From Kribbibacterium absianum (GTDB lineage: Bacteria > Actinomycetota > Coriobacteriia > Coriobacteriales > Atopobiaceae), in contig NZ_JASJEX010000002.1 of assembly GCF_030067705.1 (NCBI RefSeq), positions 310,001-374,000 on the forward strand: DNA of 64,000 bases, written 5' to 3'. The notes beneath the pieces were generated by a model, which was not told the origin of the DNA, made no database searches, and saw nothing but the letters and a program-made list of their open reading frames with translations. The translations under genes were made by a program, and so were the position numbers. This document shows positions 25,384 through 33,659 of this stretch, one piece after another (position 1 is the stretch's first letter; every line of letters begins with the position of its first letter).

Positions 25384-26586
25384 ATGCGCACCATCACCGA
25401 GTCCGAGTCCACGCCTGCGGCCGACGGCTACGCGATGCCCGCCGAGTTCGCCCCGCAGGACCGCGTGTGGATGGGCTGGCCCCACCGCACCGACACCTGG
25501 GCCCACGGCGCCAAGCCGGCCCAGGCCCAGTATGCCAACGTCGCGCGCGCCATCGCGCAGTTCACTCCCGTCTACATGTGCGCCAACGAGTGCGACTACG
25601 CCAACTGCAAGGCCGTCTTCGAGGACGACCCCAATGTGACCGTGGTCGAGATGTCCACCAACGACGCGTGGTTCCGCGACACCGGCGCCACGTTCGTCAC
25701 CAACGGCGAGGGCGGCAAGCGCGCCGTGCACTGGCACTTCAACGCCTACGGCGGCGCCATCGACGGCCTCTACGCGCCCTGGGACTTCGACGAGCAGATC
25801 GCCGTCAAGATGGCCGAGCTGGCCCACGCCGACTGCTACCGCCCGGACGACATGATCCTCGAGGGCGGCTCCATCACGGTGGACGGCGAGGGCACCGTCA
25901 TCGTGACCGACCAGTGCCTGTTGAGCCCCGGCCGCACCGCCTCCGCTGTGCGCGAGGAGCCCGACGAGGACGACATCTGGCCCACCTACGCCAACACCTT
26001 CCAGCCCTGGTCCGAGCCGCTCCGCGCCTACATGACCGAGCACCTCAAGGACTATCTCGGCGTCGAGAAGGTCATCTGGGTCAAGGAGGGCATCGACCCC
26101 TGCGAGACGAACGGCCACATCGACGACGTCGCCACGTTCATTGCCCCCGGCGCCGTGGCCTGCATCTGGACCGACGACCCCGACTACCCGTTCTACCGTC
26201 AGTGCCACGAGGCCTACGAGACGCTGTCCAACGCCGTCGACGCCCAGGGTCGCACGCTCAGGGTGCACAAGCTGCCGATGCCCGTGAAGCCGGTCTACAT
26301 GGACGAGGCCTCCTGCGCGTCCATCGACGTGGACGAGAACGCCGAGCCCCGTGTGCCGGACGAGCCGCTCATCGCGAGCTACATGAACTTCCTCGTGACC
26401 AACGGCGGCGTCATCACCCCGCAGTACGGCGACGAGAACGACGCGCTCGCCATCGAGACGCTGCAGCGCATCTACGACGAGGAGTGGGGCGCCGGTGCCT
26501 ACACCGTGGTGGGCGTCCCCAGCGAGCAGGTGGTGTACGGCGGCGGCAACATCCACTGCATCACGCAGCAGGAGCCGCGCGCCTAA
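25384..26586 (+). CDS. aguA: Agmatine deiminase
   Basis: Hydrolyses agmatine to N-carbamoylputrescine and ammonia; 400 residues, guanidino-group-modifying fold. Conserved segments are WPHRTDTW near the N-terminus, NDAWFRDTGATF (catalytic Asp), EGGSITVDG, CETNGHIDDVATF (catalytic His-Asp) and the nucleophilic cysteine near residue 392 in GGGNIHCITQQEP. The start follows GAAAGGAACC. It works with ptcA and the permease upstream; the carbamoyl phosphate produced would go to the carbamate kinase at 12005. Confidence 0.96.
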   Translation: MRTITESESTPAADGYAMPAEFAPQDRVWMGWPHRTDTWAHGAKPAQAQYANVARAIAQFTPVYMCANECDYANCKAVFEDDPNVTVVEMSTNDAWFRDTGATFVTNGEGGKRAVHWHFNAYGGAIDGLYAPWDFDEQIAVKMAELAHADCYRPDDMILEGGSITVDGEGTVIVTDQCLLSPGRTASAVREEPDEDDIWPTYANTFQPWSEPLRAYMTEHLKDYLGVEKVIWVKEGIDPCETNGHIDDVATFIAPGAVACIWTDDPDYPFYRQCHEAYETLSNAVDAQGRTLRVHKLPMPVKPVYMDEASCASIDVDENAEPRVPDEPLIASYMNFLVTNGGVITPQYGDENDALAIETLQRIYDEEWGAGAYTVVGVPSEQVVYGGGNIHCITQQEPRA

Positions 26587-26594
26587 GGCTCTCG

Positions 26595-26625
26595 GCGCCC
26601 GGGGCCGCGCGCCCCGGGCGCTTCG
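26595..26625 (+). terminator. Hairpin after aguA
   Basis: GCGCCCGGGGC and GCCCCGGGCGC form an 11-base perfect stem with loop CGCGC, 8 bases after aguA, followed by TTCGATTCC. Probably a terminator or partial terminator ahead of the second permease. Confidence 0.6.
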
Positions 26626-26736
26626 ATTCCGCACGCGTTCCCAACCCCCGAAAGGGCTGATATCACCCACACAACCTCAGGGTGAGACGCCTACCCGTCG
26701 GCACGTCCGCCCTGCTCCCCTCGAGAGGGGGCCGTC

Positions 26737-28161
26737 ATGGCTCGCAAGAAGTTCTCTCCTATAGACGTGGTCCTGTCCGTCATCTGCGTGGTCTTCACCA
26801 TCGAGGCCGCCGCGCCCGCGAGCGCCATGGGCAACGTGCAGTTCTTCTGGCGGATCCTGCTGATCGTCACGTTCCTGGTTCCCTATGGCCTCGTGGTCGT
26901 CGAGCTCGGCACCACGTACGACTCAGACGGCGGTTTGTACGATTGGGTTCGCGAGGGGCTCGGCGATGCCTGGGCCGCTCGCTGCTCGTGGTACTACTGG
27001 GTCAACTTCCCGATGTGGATGGCCAGTCTGGCCTGCCTGTTCCCGAGCATCATGAACTCGCTCTGGGGCATCGAGCTGTCGATGCCGGTGCGGATCCTCA
27101 TCGAGCTGGCCTTCGTGTGGGGCGTCACCGCGCTCGCCTTCTCGCCGGTGTCCGATGCCGAGTGGATCATGAACGGCGGTGCTGTGATCAAGGTGTTCAT
27201 CACGGCTGTTGTGGCCGGAGCGGGCATCTGGTTCGCCGCGACAAATGGGTTCGCAAACGACCTCGCCTTCGAGACGTTCCTGCCGAACCTTGCCAGCGCG
27301 GACTCCCTCACGTACCTCTCGGTCATCCTCTTCAACTTCATGGGCTTCGAGGTCGTCGCCACCTTCACCAGCTCCATGGAGAACCCCCAGCGTGACATCC
27401 CCAAGGCCATCGTGGTGGGCGGCATCGTGATCGCGGCCATCTACATTCTGTGTGGCATCGGCATCGGCGCCGCCGTGCCCGTGGAGGAGCTGTCGCTGGA
27501 CTCCGGCATCGTGGACGCCGTCATCGCGATGCTCGGCGCGAGCCACCCTCTCACGCTTGCCGTGGGCGTCGTGTTTCTCGTCACGCTCTTCGCGAACATG
27601 ACGAGCTGGTCGTTCGGCATCAACTCGGTGGCCAGCTACGCGGCCAGGCACGGGAACATGCTCGCGCCGTGGGGGATTCTTTCCAAGAAGACGGGCATGC
27701 CCAACGGCTCTGCGGTCATGACGGCCGTCGTGGCGTCCGTGGTGCTCTGCCTGCAGCTGGTGCTCCCGGCCGAGGTGACCGAGAACATCTTCTGGGTGCT
27801 CTTCTCCACCAACGTCGTGTTCCTGTTGCTCAGCTATCTGCCGATGTTCCCGGCGTTCTGGCAGCTGCGCAAGCATGACGACCGCCCGCGCGTGTTCCGC
27901 GCGCCCTTTGAGGGCGGCCTGCTCGCCGTGGTGCTGGTGATTCCGGCCGTCGAGCTGGTGCTGTCCATCGTCGCCACCATCGTGCCCCTCAACGGCACGG
28001 CGGACGAGCTGGCCAAGCTGCCGATGCTGTTTGCCACGATTGGGCTCGTGGCGCTCGGCGAGGTGGTGCGCGTGGTGTCCAAGCGCGGCCGGGGCGAGGA
28101 CTACCGCGGCGTCCGAGCCTGCGGCCCTTCCGACGGTTGGGCTGGCGACCTGTCCGCCTAG
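26737..28161 (+). CDS. APC-family amino acid/polyamine permease, second copy
   Basis: 474 residues, about 12 helices, the same family and the same conserved blocks as the permease at 23840 (MARKKFSPIDVVLSVICVVF, ELGTTYDSDGGLYDWVREG, ENPQRDIPKAIVVGG), so the two arose by duplication. GAGAGGGG precedes the start. It is placed after the aguA hairpin and before a repeat cluster, so it may be expressed separately. Substrate unknown; agmatine, putrescine or a related amine is likely from context. Confidence 0.88.
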   Translation: MARKKFSPIDVVLSVICVVFTIEAAAPASAMGNVQFFWRILLIVTFLVPYGLVVVELGTTYDSDGGLYDWVREGLGDAWAARCSWYYWVNFPMWMASLACLFPSIMNSLWGIELSMPVRILIELAFVWGVTALAFSPVSDAEWIMNGGAVIKVFITAVVAGAGIWFAATNGFANDLAFETFLPNLASADSLTYLSVILFNFMGFEVVATFTSSMENPQRDIPKAIVVGGIVIAAIYILCGIGIGAAVPVEELSLDSGIVDAVIAMLGASHPLTLAVGVVFLVTLFANMTSWSFGINSVASYAARHGNMLAPWGILSKKTGMPNGSAVMTAVVASVVLCLQLVLPAEVTENIFWVLFSTNVVFLLLSYLPMFPAFWQLRKHDDRPRVFRAPFEGGLLAVVLVIPAVELVLSIVATIVPLNGTADELAKLPMLFATIGLVALGEVVRVVSKRGRGEDYRGVRACGPSDGWAGDLSA

Positions 28162-28183
28162 TCCGCCATCCCTCCCGCGAATC

Positions 28184-28324
28184 TGGACGCTTCGGAGAGA
28201 GCCATTTGTCCACGCCTGGACGCTTCGGAGAGAGCCATTTGTCCACGCCTGGACGCTTCGGAGAGAGCCATTTGTCCACGCTCCGATCGGCTGGAGCGTG
28301 GACAAATGGCTTTGACGGGGGCGC
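28184..28324. repeat. TGGACGCTTCGG...TTTGTCCACG repeat cluster 3
   Basis: Three near-identical direct copies at about 33-base spacing, then one inverted copy across CTCCGATCGGCTGGAG. The direct copies are almost identical, so they were duplicated recently. Confidence 0.85.
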
Positions 28325-28362
28325 CAGCTCCCCGCGACGTGCTCTGGATGGCCGTTCGCGGC

Positions 28363-28980
28363 CTAGTCGACCTTGGCGTAGGCGTCGGCCGGCCCCTCGG
28401 GCTCGGCGGTCTCGGACCACTGGAAGTTGTCGCTGCCGTTGTCCTGGAGGTCGAAGTAGGTGGTGGTCCCAGCCTGGCCGGTGAGGCAGAGCTTGGCCGA
28501 GCCGTTCTTCACCAGGTCGGTGATGTCGAAGCTCCGGTCGTAGTAGTGCAGCCACGTGCGCCCGTCGTCACCGGTGACGATGTCCACGCCCATGGTATCG
28601 GCCACCTCCTGCGCCGAGAGCGCTCGCTCATTTCCGTTGCCGTCGTACTCCACGCCGCCGCCTCCCACGACCTCGCCGGTGGGATTGCCCTCGCCGTCGA
28701 GCACGGTGAACTCGTAGCTGCCGTCATCGATGGGCTCCGCCACCATCGTGCGCTGCTCGCCTCCGAGCCACGCGTTCACGGTGGTCCTAAAGCCCCCCAG
28801 GTCCGTCGCGTAGGCTGTGCCGGCGCCGCCCAGTGTCAGGGCCGCCACCAATGCCAGGGCCGGCCCCAGCGCCACGTGCTTGTTCGCTTTGCGCTCCACC
28901 GTGTCTACCTCCAGAGAGATGTGGTCGGGGGCATGGAGCGCGCCGAACGCCTTCTTGTAGTTGTCCGAGTTACGACTCAT
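28363..28980 (-). CDS. Probable membrane anti-sigma factor
   Basis: 205 residues. A cytoplasmic N-terminus of about 35 residues (NSDNYKKAFGALHAPDHISL) is followed by one membrane helix (near 36-58, LGPALALVAALTLGGAGTAYA) and an extracytoplasmic domain with repeated Asp/Gly turns. It overlaps the end of the ECF sigma gene by 11 bases. Sigma/anti-sigma coupling of this type is standard, and the short N-terminus resembles that of Firmicutes-type anti-sigma proteins. No zinc motif is seen, so it is not a ZAS-type factor. The signal is unknown. Confidence 0.75.
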   Translation of the reverse strand: MSRNSDNYKKAFGALHAPDHISLEVDTVERKANKHVALGPALALVAALTLGGAGTAYATDLGGFRTTVNAWLGGEQRTMVAEPIDDGSYEFTVLDGEGNPTGEVVGGGGVEYDGNGNERALSAQEVADTMGVDIVTGDDGRTWLHYYDRSFDITDLVKNGSAKLCLTGQAGTTTYFDLQDNGSDNFQWSETAEPEGPADAYAKVD

Positions 28981-29452
28981 CGCTCCACTCCTCCTTGAGC
29001 GCCCGTTTGAGCTGCTTGCGGCCGCGTGACAGCCGCGTCTTCACCGCGCCTTCGCTGATCTTCAGCACCTGGGCCACCTCGCGAACGGACAGGTCCTCGT
29101 AGTAGAACAGGTGCACCGCCACCCGCTGCTTTTGTGGCAGGCGCATCACCTCGGCGAACAACGACTCCGCCTGGGGGTCCTCAAAGGCCAGCGTGTCCAT
29201 GTAGTCGTCCAGGGGCACGGACTTCCTGCGCCAGAGCTGGCGCGTCACGCTCACGGCCTTGTTCACCGTGACGCGCAGGAGCCAAGCCTTGATGTGCTCC
29301 TCGTCCTCGAAGTCCTTGCTCGACGTGTGGTAGGCGATGAACGCGTCCTGCACCACGTCCTCGGCGTCGGCCGCGTTCCTGCACACGTTGAATGCCACCG
29401 CAAACAGGTGATCCTTGTGCTCCTCGATCAGCTCCTGTGTGTCTGCTCTCAT
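28970..29452 (-). CDS. ECF-type RNA polymerase sigma factor
   Basis: 160 residues, with sigma-2 region (DHLFAVAFNVCRNAADAEDVV, AYHTSSKDFEDEEHIKAWLL) and sigma-4 region (MRLPQKQRVAVHLFYYEDLS, then KISEGAVKTRLSRGRKQL). No sigma-3, as expected for the ECF group. It is first in a two-gene operon with its probable anti-sigma factor. Its target promoter is not obvious in the window. Confidence 0.94.
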   Translation of the reverse strand: MRADTQELIEEHKDHLFAVAFNVCRNAADAEDVVQDAFIAYHTSSKDFEDEEHIKAWLLRVTVNKAVSVTRQLWRRKSVPLDDYMDTLAFEDPQAESLFAEVMRLPQKQRVAVHLFYYEDLSVREVAQVLKISEGAVKTRLSRGRKQLKRALKEEWSDES

Positions 29453-29522
29453 CTAAGCGCTCTCGTCTGCTTTCCGGTCTGAAGGGCCCTTCATTAGCAA
29501 CACGCACGAGGGGAGCGAAAGG

Positions 29523-30782
29523 TTACAAGGCCACGAGCGATGTTTGGCAGAGCTTCGTCACCGGCTTGAGAAGGCGCTCCTCAAGCTCATCCATACCGGG
29601 AATCTGGCTCTCCTCGTTCAGAACGTGAGCCATGGCCGCAGGAATCTCGGTGGCCAGGGCCGCCATCATTTCGGCCAGGTCGCCCCCCGAGATCTCTGCC
29701 TCCTCAAGCCCGTTGTCATCGGCGAACTTCTGCAATCGCCGGGCGCTCACTCGCCCGGCGCGAGCCTCTCCGGCAATGCCCATTGCGAGCTTGATGGTCT
29801 CCTTCGGTCTCGTGTAGGGGAGTACAGAGGCCACGTCGTAGAGAGGGGCCAGGTACGCGGCATCGCGGTCGAGCAGGACCGAATAGTTCTTGGCGTGCGC
29901 GTCGGTGGCGCCGGTCAAGTAGTTGAAGAAGAGCATCTGGAGGAACCCGCGCACGTTCTTCTGAGCCGGCGCGCCCGTCTTCAAGAGGAGGCCGACAATC
30001 TCGTTGGCGGCAGGCCCGCCGTCCTGGGGATACTTGTTGCCAGGCATGACGGAGAACGCCTGACAGAGGTCCTCTTGGTGGATGCGGACAACCTGTCCGG
30101 CTGCATCGCGAGCCCGGTCGTAGCGGGTCGACACGATGGCGGGCTCATCCTCGAACAGGAGATACTGGGTTTCCGCGGCTCGCAGCCCGACTGCCCGAGC
30201 TGTCTTAAGGCACACATACTCGTTGAGCGCCTGCAGCTTGAGCCCGGGAATGCCAGGCTTGAGGATGTGCGTCGTGGCGGCCCCGCCCTCGCACTGGAAC
30301 CAGCGCCCGTCCTCGCGGCGCAGTGCGAACTTTGCCTGTGCGCCTCCCAGCGACCACCGCTCTCGCGCGCGGAGCCATCCGTCGGCAATGCGCTCTCGGC
30401 CTTGGCGCAGGCGTTCGGCGATGTCGCGGTTCGTCAGGGGGACGAGGCGATCTTCGCGTGACTGGTCCTGGCCTGGAGCAAAGACCTGCACGGCGCCGGG
30501 ACAGTCGAGGCCCATGACCGACAGGAGCGCGAACGGGTTGCGCCCGGAGACGTCGAACTCGAGGCCCGCGCGGCGCCGAACCTCGCTGTCTTCGGGAAGC
30601 AGACCCTCTAGGTAGGGGCGCACCTTGTTGTCGCCATAGGTGCTCTGGGACACCGGCATCGAGAGGGAGAGCGGCACGCCCATGTAATCAGGCGCGTAGG
30701 AGAAAGACAGCGAGCCGTTGCCGGACTGCGTGAGCGCGCCTGCCTCGAGACCGGCTATGGCCACGGTGAGCTGCCTACTCAT
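29523..30782 (-). CDS. hipA: HipA-like serine/threonine kinase toxin
   Basis: 419 residues. N-terminal HipA domain (SFSYAPDYMG, then SRNPFALL-type region) and a kinase domain with SLGGAQAKFALRRED (nucleotide loop), ATDAHAKNYSVLLD (catalytic Asp) and APLYDVASVLPY (metal-binding Asp). E. coli HipA phosphorylates glutamyl-tRNA synthetase and induces persistence; related kinases have other targets. The start at 30782 follows GAGGTGGG and overlaps the hipB stop by 8 bases; ATG 30788 is too close to the ribosome site. Together with HipB it forms a type II toxin-antitoxin pair. Confidence 0.93.
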   Translation of the reverse strand: MSRQLTVAIAGLEAGALTQSGNGSLSFSYAPDYMGVPLSLSMPVSQSTYGDNKVRPYLEGLLPEDSEVRRRAGLEFDVSGRNPFALLSVMGLDCPGAVQVFAPGQDQSREDRLVPLTNRDIAERLRQGRERIADGWLRARERWSLGGAQAKFALRREDGRWFQCEGGAATTHILKPGIPGLKLQALNEYVCLKTARAVGLRAAETQYLLFEDEPAIVSTRYDRARDAAGQVVRIHQEDLCQAFSVMPGNKYPQDGGPAANEIVGLLLKTGAPAQKNVRGFLQMLFFNYLTGATDAHAKNYSVLLDRDAAYLAPLYDVASVLPYTRPKETIKLAMGIAGEARAGRVSARRLQKFADDNGLEEAEISGGDLAEMMAALATEIPAAMAHVLNEESQIPGMDELEERLLKPVTKLCQTSLVAL

Positions 30783-31080
30783 AGTCATCCCACCTCAAGA
30801 GGACGCTCTGGAGCGTGGCGGTGTACTCCTCGCCCTGGGAGCGGGCCACCGGGATGGGTCCGCTCTTCAGCTGGAGACCGAGCCCGAGAAACGACAGCAC
30901 GCGCACCAGGCGGTCGAGAGAAATGCCTGTGGCAGTTCCCTTTTCGATCTGTCGCACCAGGCGCTCGGAAACATCCGCGCCCTCCGCCAATTCTTCCTGG
31001 GTCAGGCCTTGTGCACGTCGCGTCTCGCGCACGCAGGCGCCCAACGTCCGAGCGAGCACAAAGGTGTCGTCAGTAGCCAT
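30775..31080 (-). CDS. hipB: HipB-like antitoxin / repressor
   Basis: 101 residues, an XRE-type helix-turn-helix (RETRRAQGLTQEELAEGADV, then SERLVRQIEKGTATGISLD) with a short C-terminus. The start at 31080 follows GGGAGGATCT. HipB proteins bind HipA and repress their own operon through palindromes upstream; two such sites are visible at 31126-31168. The frame extends further upstream without family sequence and across the promoter. Confidence 0.94.
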   Translation of the reverse strand: MATDDTFVLARTLGACVRETRRAQGLTQEELAEGADVSERLVRQIEKGTATGISLDRLVRVLSFLGLGLQLKSGPIPVARSQGEEYTATLQSVLLRWDDYE

Positions 31081-31118
31081 AGATCCTCCCCAGGGTTGCG
31101 AGGAAATCCAGTAAGAGA

Positions 31119-31168
31119 AGCATATCGGCATAATTATGCCGGTGTCAAGAGCGGCAGAAAAATGCCGC
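31119..31168 (-). promoter_or_regulatory. hipBA promoter with two GGCA-N6-TGCC operators
   Basis: On the minus strand, TTGACA (31143-31148) and TATGCT (31119-31124) are 18 bases apart. The spacer is almost entirely a perfect 16-base palindrome (31126-31141, CGGCATAATTATGCCG). A second site with the same spacing, GGCAGAAAAATGCC, lies at 31153-31166, centres 26 bases apart. This fits autorepression by HipB. Confidence 0.7.
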
Positions 31169-31231
31169 CAGGTTCTCGCGAGAACGGGGCGTCGGCGGGA
31201 TCTCACCTGGCCTTGGCCCCTATGCTGGTCG

Positions 31232-31906
31232 CTACGCTCGTGCGGGACGCCTTGCCCAGCGCCTCTCGTCAAGCCGGCGGATGACCTTCGAGAAGCCCTT
31301 GGTGCACACGCCCACGCAGAGCGCCGCGGCAACGGTGCCCTCGCGCACGCCCGCCGGGGCGCCCAGACACACGACCGCGCAGACGAGCGCGACCACGACG
31401 CAACTCACATCGAAGGCCACCTTCACGTTGCCGAACACCGCGCCGGTCTTGTGCGCCACGGCCTGCACGATACCCTCGCCGGCCGCCACGGTCAGGTCGC
31501 TCCGGATCTCCAGGCTCACGCCGAGCGCCAGCGTCACGATGCCTGCAGCGCACAGGAGCCACTGGGCCACGTAGCTGTCGGGGGTGTCAAAGGGGAGCAG
31601 CGCGTTCCAGAGGTCGATGGCGCCGCCCATGCCCGCGGCCATCAGGAGCTGCAGCAACGTGGTCCAGGATACCTCGCGCCGCAGGATTGCGAACTGCGCC
31701 AGCACGAAGAACGCGTTCACGATGATGGTGGTGGTTCCCACCGTGAGGCCGCTGATCTGCGCCGTCACGTAGGGGATGGAGCTGATGGGCGACGTGCCGA
31801 GGCTCGCTTTGATTTGCAGGCTCACCCCAAGGCCCATCAGCAGCAGGCTGCACGCCAAGAGCAGGCAGCGCAGCAGCGGGTGACCCGACCTTACCGATTC
31901 GGACAA
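31232..31906 (-). CDS. YczE/YitT-like integral membrane protein
   Basis: 224 residues, about five to six membrane helices, with the family start GLGVSLQIKASLGTSPISSI and the repeated motif GVSLEIRSDLTVAAGEG in the second half. The function of this family is unknown. It lies 15 bases after the MarR gene and on the same strand, so the two form an operon. Its C-terminus is strongly basic (RRLDERRWARRPARA). Confidence 0.85.
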   Translation of the reverse strand: MSESVRSGHPLLRCLLLACSLLLMGLGVSLQIKASLGTSPISSIPYVTAQISGLTVGTTTIIVNAFFVLAQFAILRREVSWTTLLQLLMAAGMGGAIDLWNALLPFDTPDSYVAQWLLCAAGIVTLALGVSLEIRSDLTVAAGEGIVQAVAHKTGAVFGNVKVAFDVSCVVVALVCAVVCLGAPAGVREGTVAAALCVGVCTKGFSKVIRRLDERRWARRPARA

Positions 31907-31921
31907 CGAGGACGTAGAGCC

Positions 31922-32362
31922 TCACTCCTTCCCAACGGGGTCTGTGGTTTCCAGGGCGGTACACGTGGCGGCCAGCAAGCGCTTCAGTTCTTGCAGCTCA
32001 GCGGCTGTGAGCGCGTCCGCCACGGGCTGCTCGGCCCGAGCAAACACCGGCCCGAGGTCTGCGGCCGCCCGCGCGCCCGCCGGGGTCAGGGTCACAAAGA
32101 CCGACCTCTTGTTGCCCTCGTGCCGCCCGCGCGAGATGAGCCCCTGCTTCTCCATGCGGTCGAGCAGCGCGCCCGTCGTGGCGCGCTCGATCAGGCAGCC
32201 TGCGGCGATGGTGGCCTGGTCGGCCTCCCCGTGGCGGGCGAGGAACTCGAGCACCTTGGGCTGTCCGGGGGTTAGGCCCAGCTCCGACGCGCCGGCGGTC
32301 ACCCGGCGGTGCATCAGGGTCTGCGCGCGCATCAGCAGCTCGTGGAGCGAGTCCGGTGCCAT
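31922..32362 (-). CDS. MarR-family transcriptional regulator
   Basis: 146 residues, winged helix of MarR type (LTPGQPKVLEFLARHGEAD, RATTGALLDRMEKQGLISRG, then SVFVTLTPAG). The start at 32362 follows GGGAGGCGCC. The gene is upstream of the YczE-like membrane gene and preceded by three consecutive palindromes at 32373-32407, so it probably represses its own operon. Confidence 0.92.
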   Translation of the reverse strand: MAPDSLHELLMRAQTLMHRRVTAGASELGLTPGQPKVLEFLARHGEADQATIAAGCLIERATTGALLDRMEKQGLISRGRHEGNKRSVFVTLTPAGARAAADLGPVFARAEQPVADALTAAELQELKRLLAATCTALETTDPVGKE

Positions 32363-32372
32363 GGCGCCTCCC

Positions 32373-32407
32373 AATACTGTTAGTATTCTTACTGTAAGTA
32401 TGCATAC
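32373..32407 (-). promoter_or_regulatory. Three palindromes upstream of the MarR gene
   Basis: AATACTGTTAGTATT (32373-32387), CTTACTGTAAG (32388-32398) and GTATGCATAC (32398-32407) lie end to end just upstream of the MarR start, covering the expected promoter. The first two share the core TACTGT. Likely MarR operators. Confidence 0.55.
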
Positions 32408-32496
32408 CATATCACGACCGGCCCTGCGGCTCAAAACACATCCCGAGTACCGGTTCCCCTTAGACTGGAGCCACACTGAAGAGAAGGGCCCGGAGC

Positions 32497-32880
32497 GTGA
32501 TACTCGGCATCGGCGCGGACATGGTGAGCATCTCGGAGATCAAGCGGCTGCTCGAGGAGCCGTCGGGCGCCTTCGCGCGCCGAACGTTCACCGAGCGCGA
32601 ACGCGAGCAGGCCGGCTGGGCCGGCCCCGATGCTGTCACCGATGCCTGCGCCTCCCGGCTCGCTGGGACCTTTGCGGCGAAAGAAGCCACGTTCAAGGCC
32701 GTCGCGCAGCCCTTTGACCTGCGCCTAGTCGAGGTTCCCCGCGCGGACACCGGTGCCCCGTATATCGAGACAACCGGCCCGCTGGAGCCCGTTCTCGCGG
32801 CCGCCGGTGTCACGGCCCTGCACCTCTCCATCACCAACGAGGCCGGCCTGGCCGTCGCCATGGTCCTCGCGGAAGGCTAG
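32497..32880 (+). CDS. acpS: Holo-[acyl-carrier-protein] synthase
   Basis: Transfers 4'-phosphopantetheine from CoA to acyl carrier protein. 127 residues, GTG start. Magnesium ligands are in GIGADMVSI (Asp8) and FAAKEATFKA (Glu near 68); TFTERE is also conserved. Divergent from the MarR gene. Confidence 0.95.
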   Translation: MILGIGADMVSISEIKRLLEEPSGAFARRTFTEREREQAGWAGPDAVTDACASRLAGTFAAKEATFKAVAQPFDLRLVEVPRADTGAPYIETTGPLEPVLAAAGVTALHLSITNEAGLAVAMVLAEG

Positions 32881-32896
32881 CCGTCCGCGAGGACCA
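32861..32896 (+). terminator. Hairpin overlapping the acpS stop
   Basis: TGGTCCTCGCGGA pairs perfectly with TCCGCGAGGACCA (13 base pairs, 10-base loop). The stop codon is in the loop. No T run follows. Confidence 0.55.
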
Positions 32897-32934
32897 TTCG
32901 TGCGGATGCGTCCCTCGCCGAGAAGGGAGGCCTC

Positions 32935-33434
32935 GTGCTCACGGCTCCAATCCACGCGGCTCGCCGCTGGCACTGCTCACGATGGGCTACTGGTTGCTCA
33001 TGGCGTTCCAGCTGTTCGTGTGCGTGATCAGCCACTCGCTGGCGCTCCGCACGATGATCCGGCTCTACGCGCCGGTCTGGCTTATCGTCGGTTCCATCCT
33101 CCTTTTTGTGCCTGTCGCCAATCTGGGGCGTGTTGACGGCCGCTGACGTGCGTCACCCGCTCTTCGCGATGATGGTCTGCGTGCTCACCAGCTCAGTTGC
33201 GTTCATCGTCTACTCGTTGGATCCCAGCCGTGGCTCTGGGCAGAGCTGGCCGACGCCGCCATCTTGGTGGCGCTACTGCGCTCGACGGGCATCTGGACGG
33301 TAGCGCTCACGTTGGCGGGGCTGGCGGTGTGGAAGCTCTGGCGCGTGCGGTGCGGCAAGCCGGACCAGGGCGCGACGATGTCCACGGGCGCCCATACGGT
33401 CGTGGAGCGGCGTGAGGCGCTTGAGCGCCACTGA
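32935..33434 (+). pseudogene. Decayed small membrane protein gene
   Basis: A GTG at 32935 has a strong ribosome site (AGGGAGG), but the frame then changes three times. Segments with clear membrane-protein character are GYWLLMAFQLFVCVISHSLA (from 32982), then after a shift near 33120 DVRHPLFAMMVCVLTSS, then after a shift near 33226 WLWAELADAAILVALLRSTG to the stop at 33432-33434. Joined, they give about 165 residues with four or five helices and a charged tail. The frames alternate 1-0-1-0, so small insertions and deletions caused the damage. The family is not recognised. It may be inactive or the sequence may contain errors. Confidence 0.6.
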
Positions 33435-33438
33435 ATTG

Positions 33439-33523
33439 GTGACGCAGTGCGTCACGTTTTTTGACGACTCCCAAAACGGAACTCAGTGTGTTCCATTTTG
33501 CTATGCACTGCGTGGCGAATTGA
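33439..33523. repeat. Short palindromes between pseudogene and ATPase
   Basis: GTGACGCAGTGCGTCAC (33439-33455) is followed by GTTTTTTG and could terminate transcription. AAAACGGAAC and GTTCCATTTT (from about 33474 to 33500) form a second inverted repeat. From 33524 to 33659 I see only A-rich sequence (several CAAAAAC or TAAAAAC-type words) and no gene. Confidence 0.5.
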
Positions 33524-33659
33524 GCCGAACCCGCTACCGGAAGAACCGCTGCGAACTCTCCGCTAGGTCGTCCCAGCAAAAACTAAAAACTGCAGCAACT
33601 TGTAAAAACCACAGCAAACCGTAAAAATGGCATCAACCAGTAAACGAGAGGAGCATCTC

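Noticed and set aside
28184-28324. CRISPR array
   Set aside because: Repeats of about 30 bases at regular spacing, but without unique spacers; some copies are inverted and no cas gene is near.
33524-33659. Transcribed A-rich repeats as an RNA gene
   Set aside because: Words like TAAAAAC repeat irregularly, without any stable fold or promoter that I can support.
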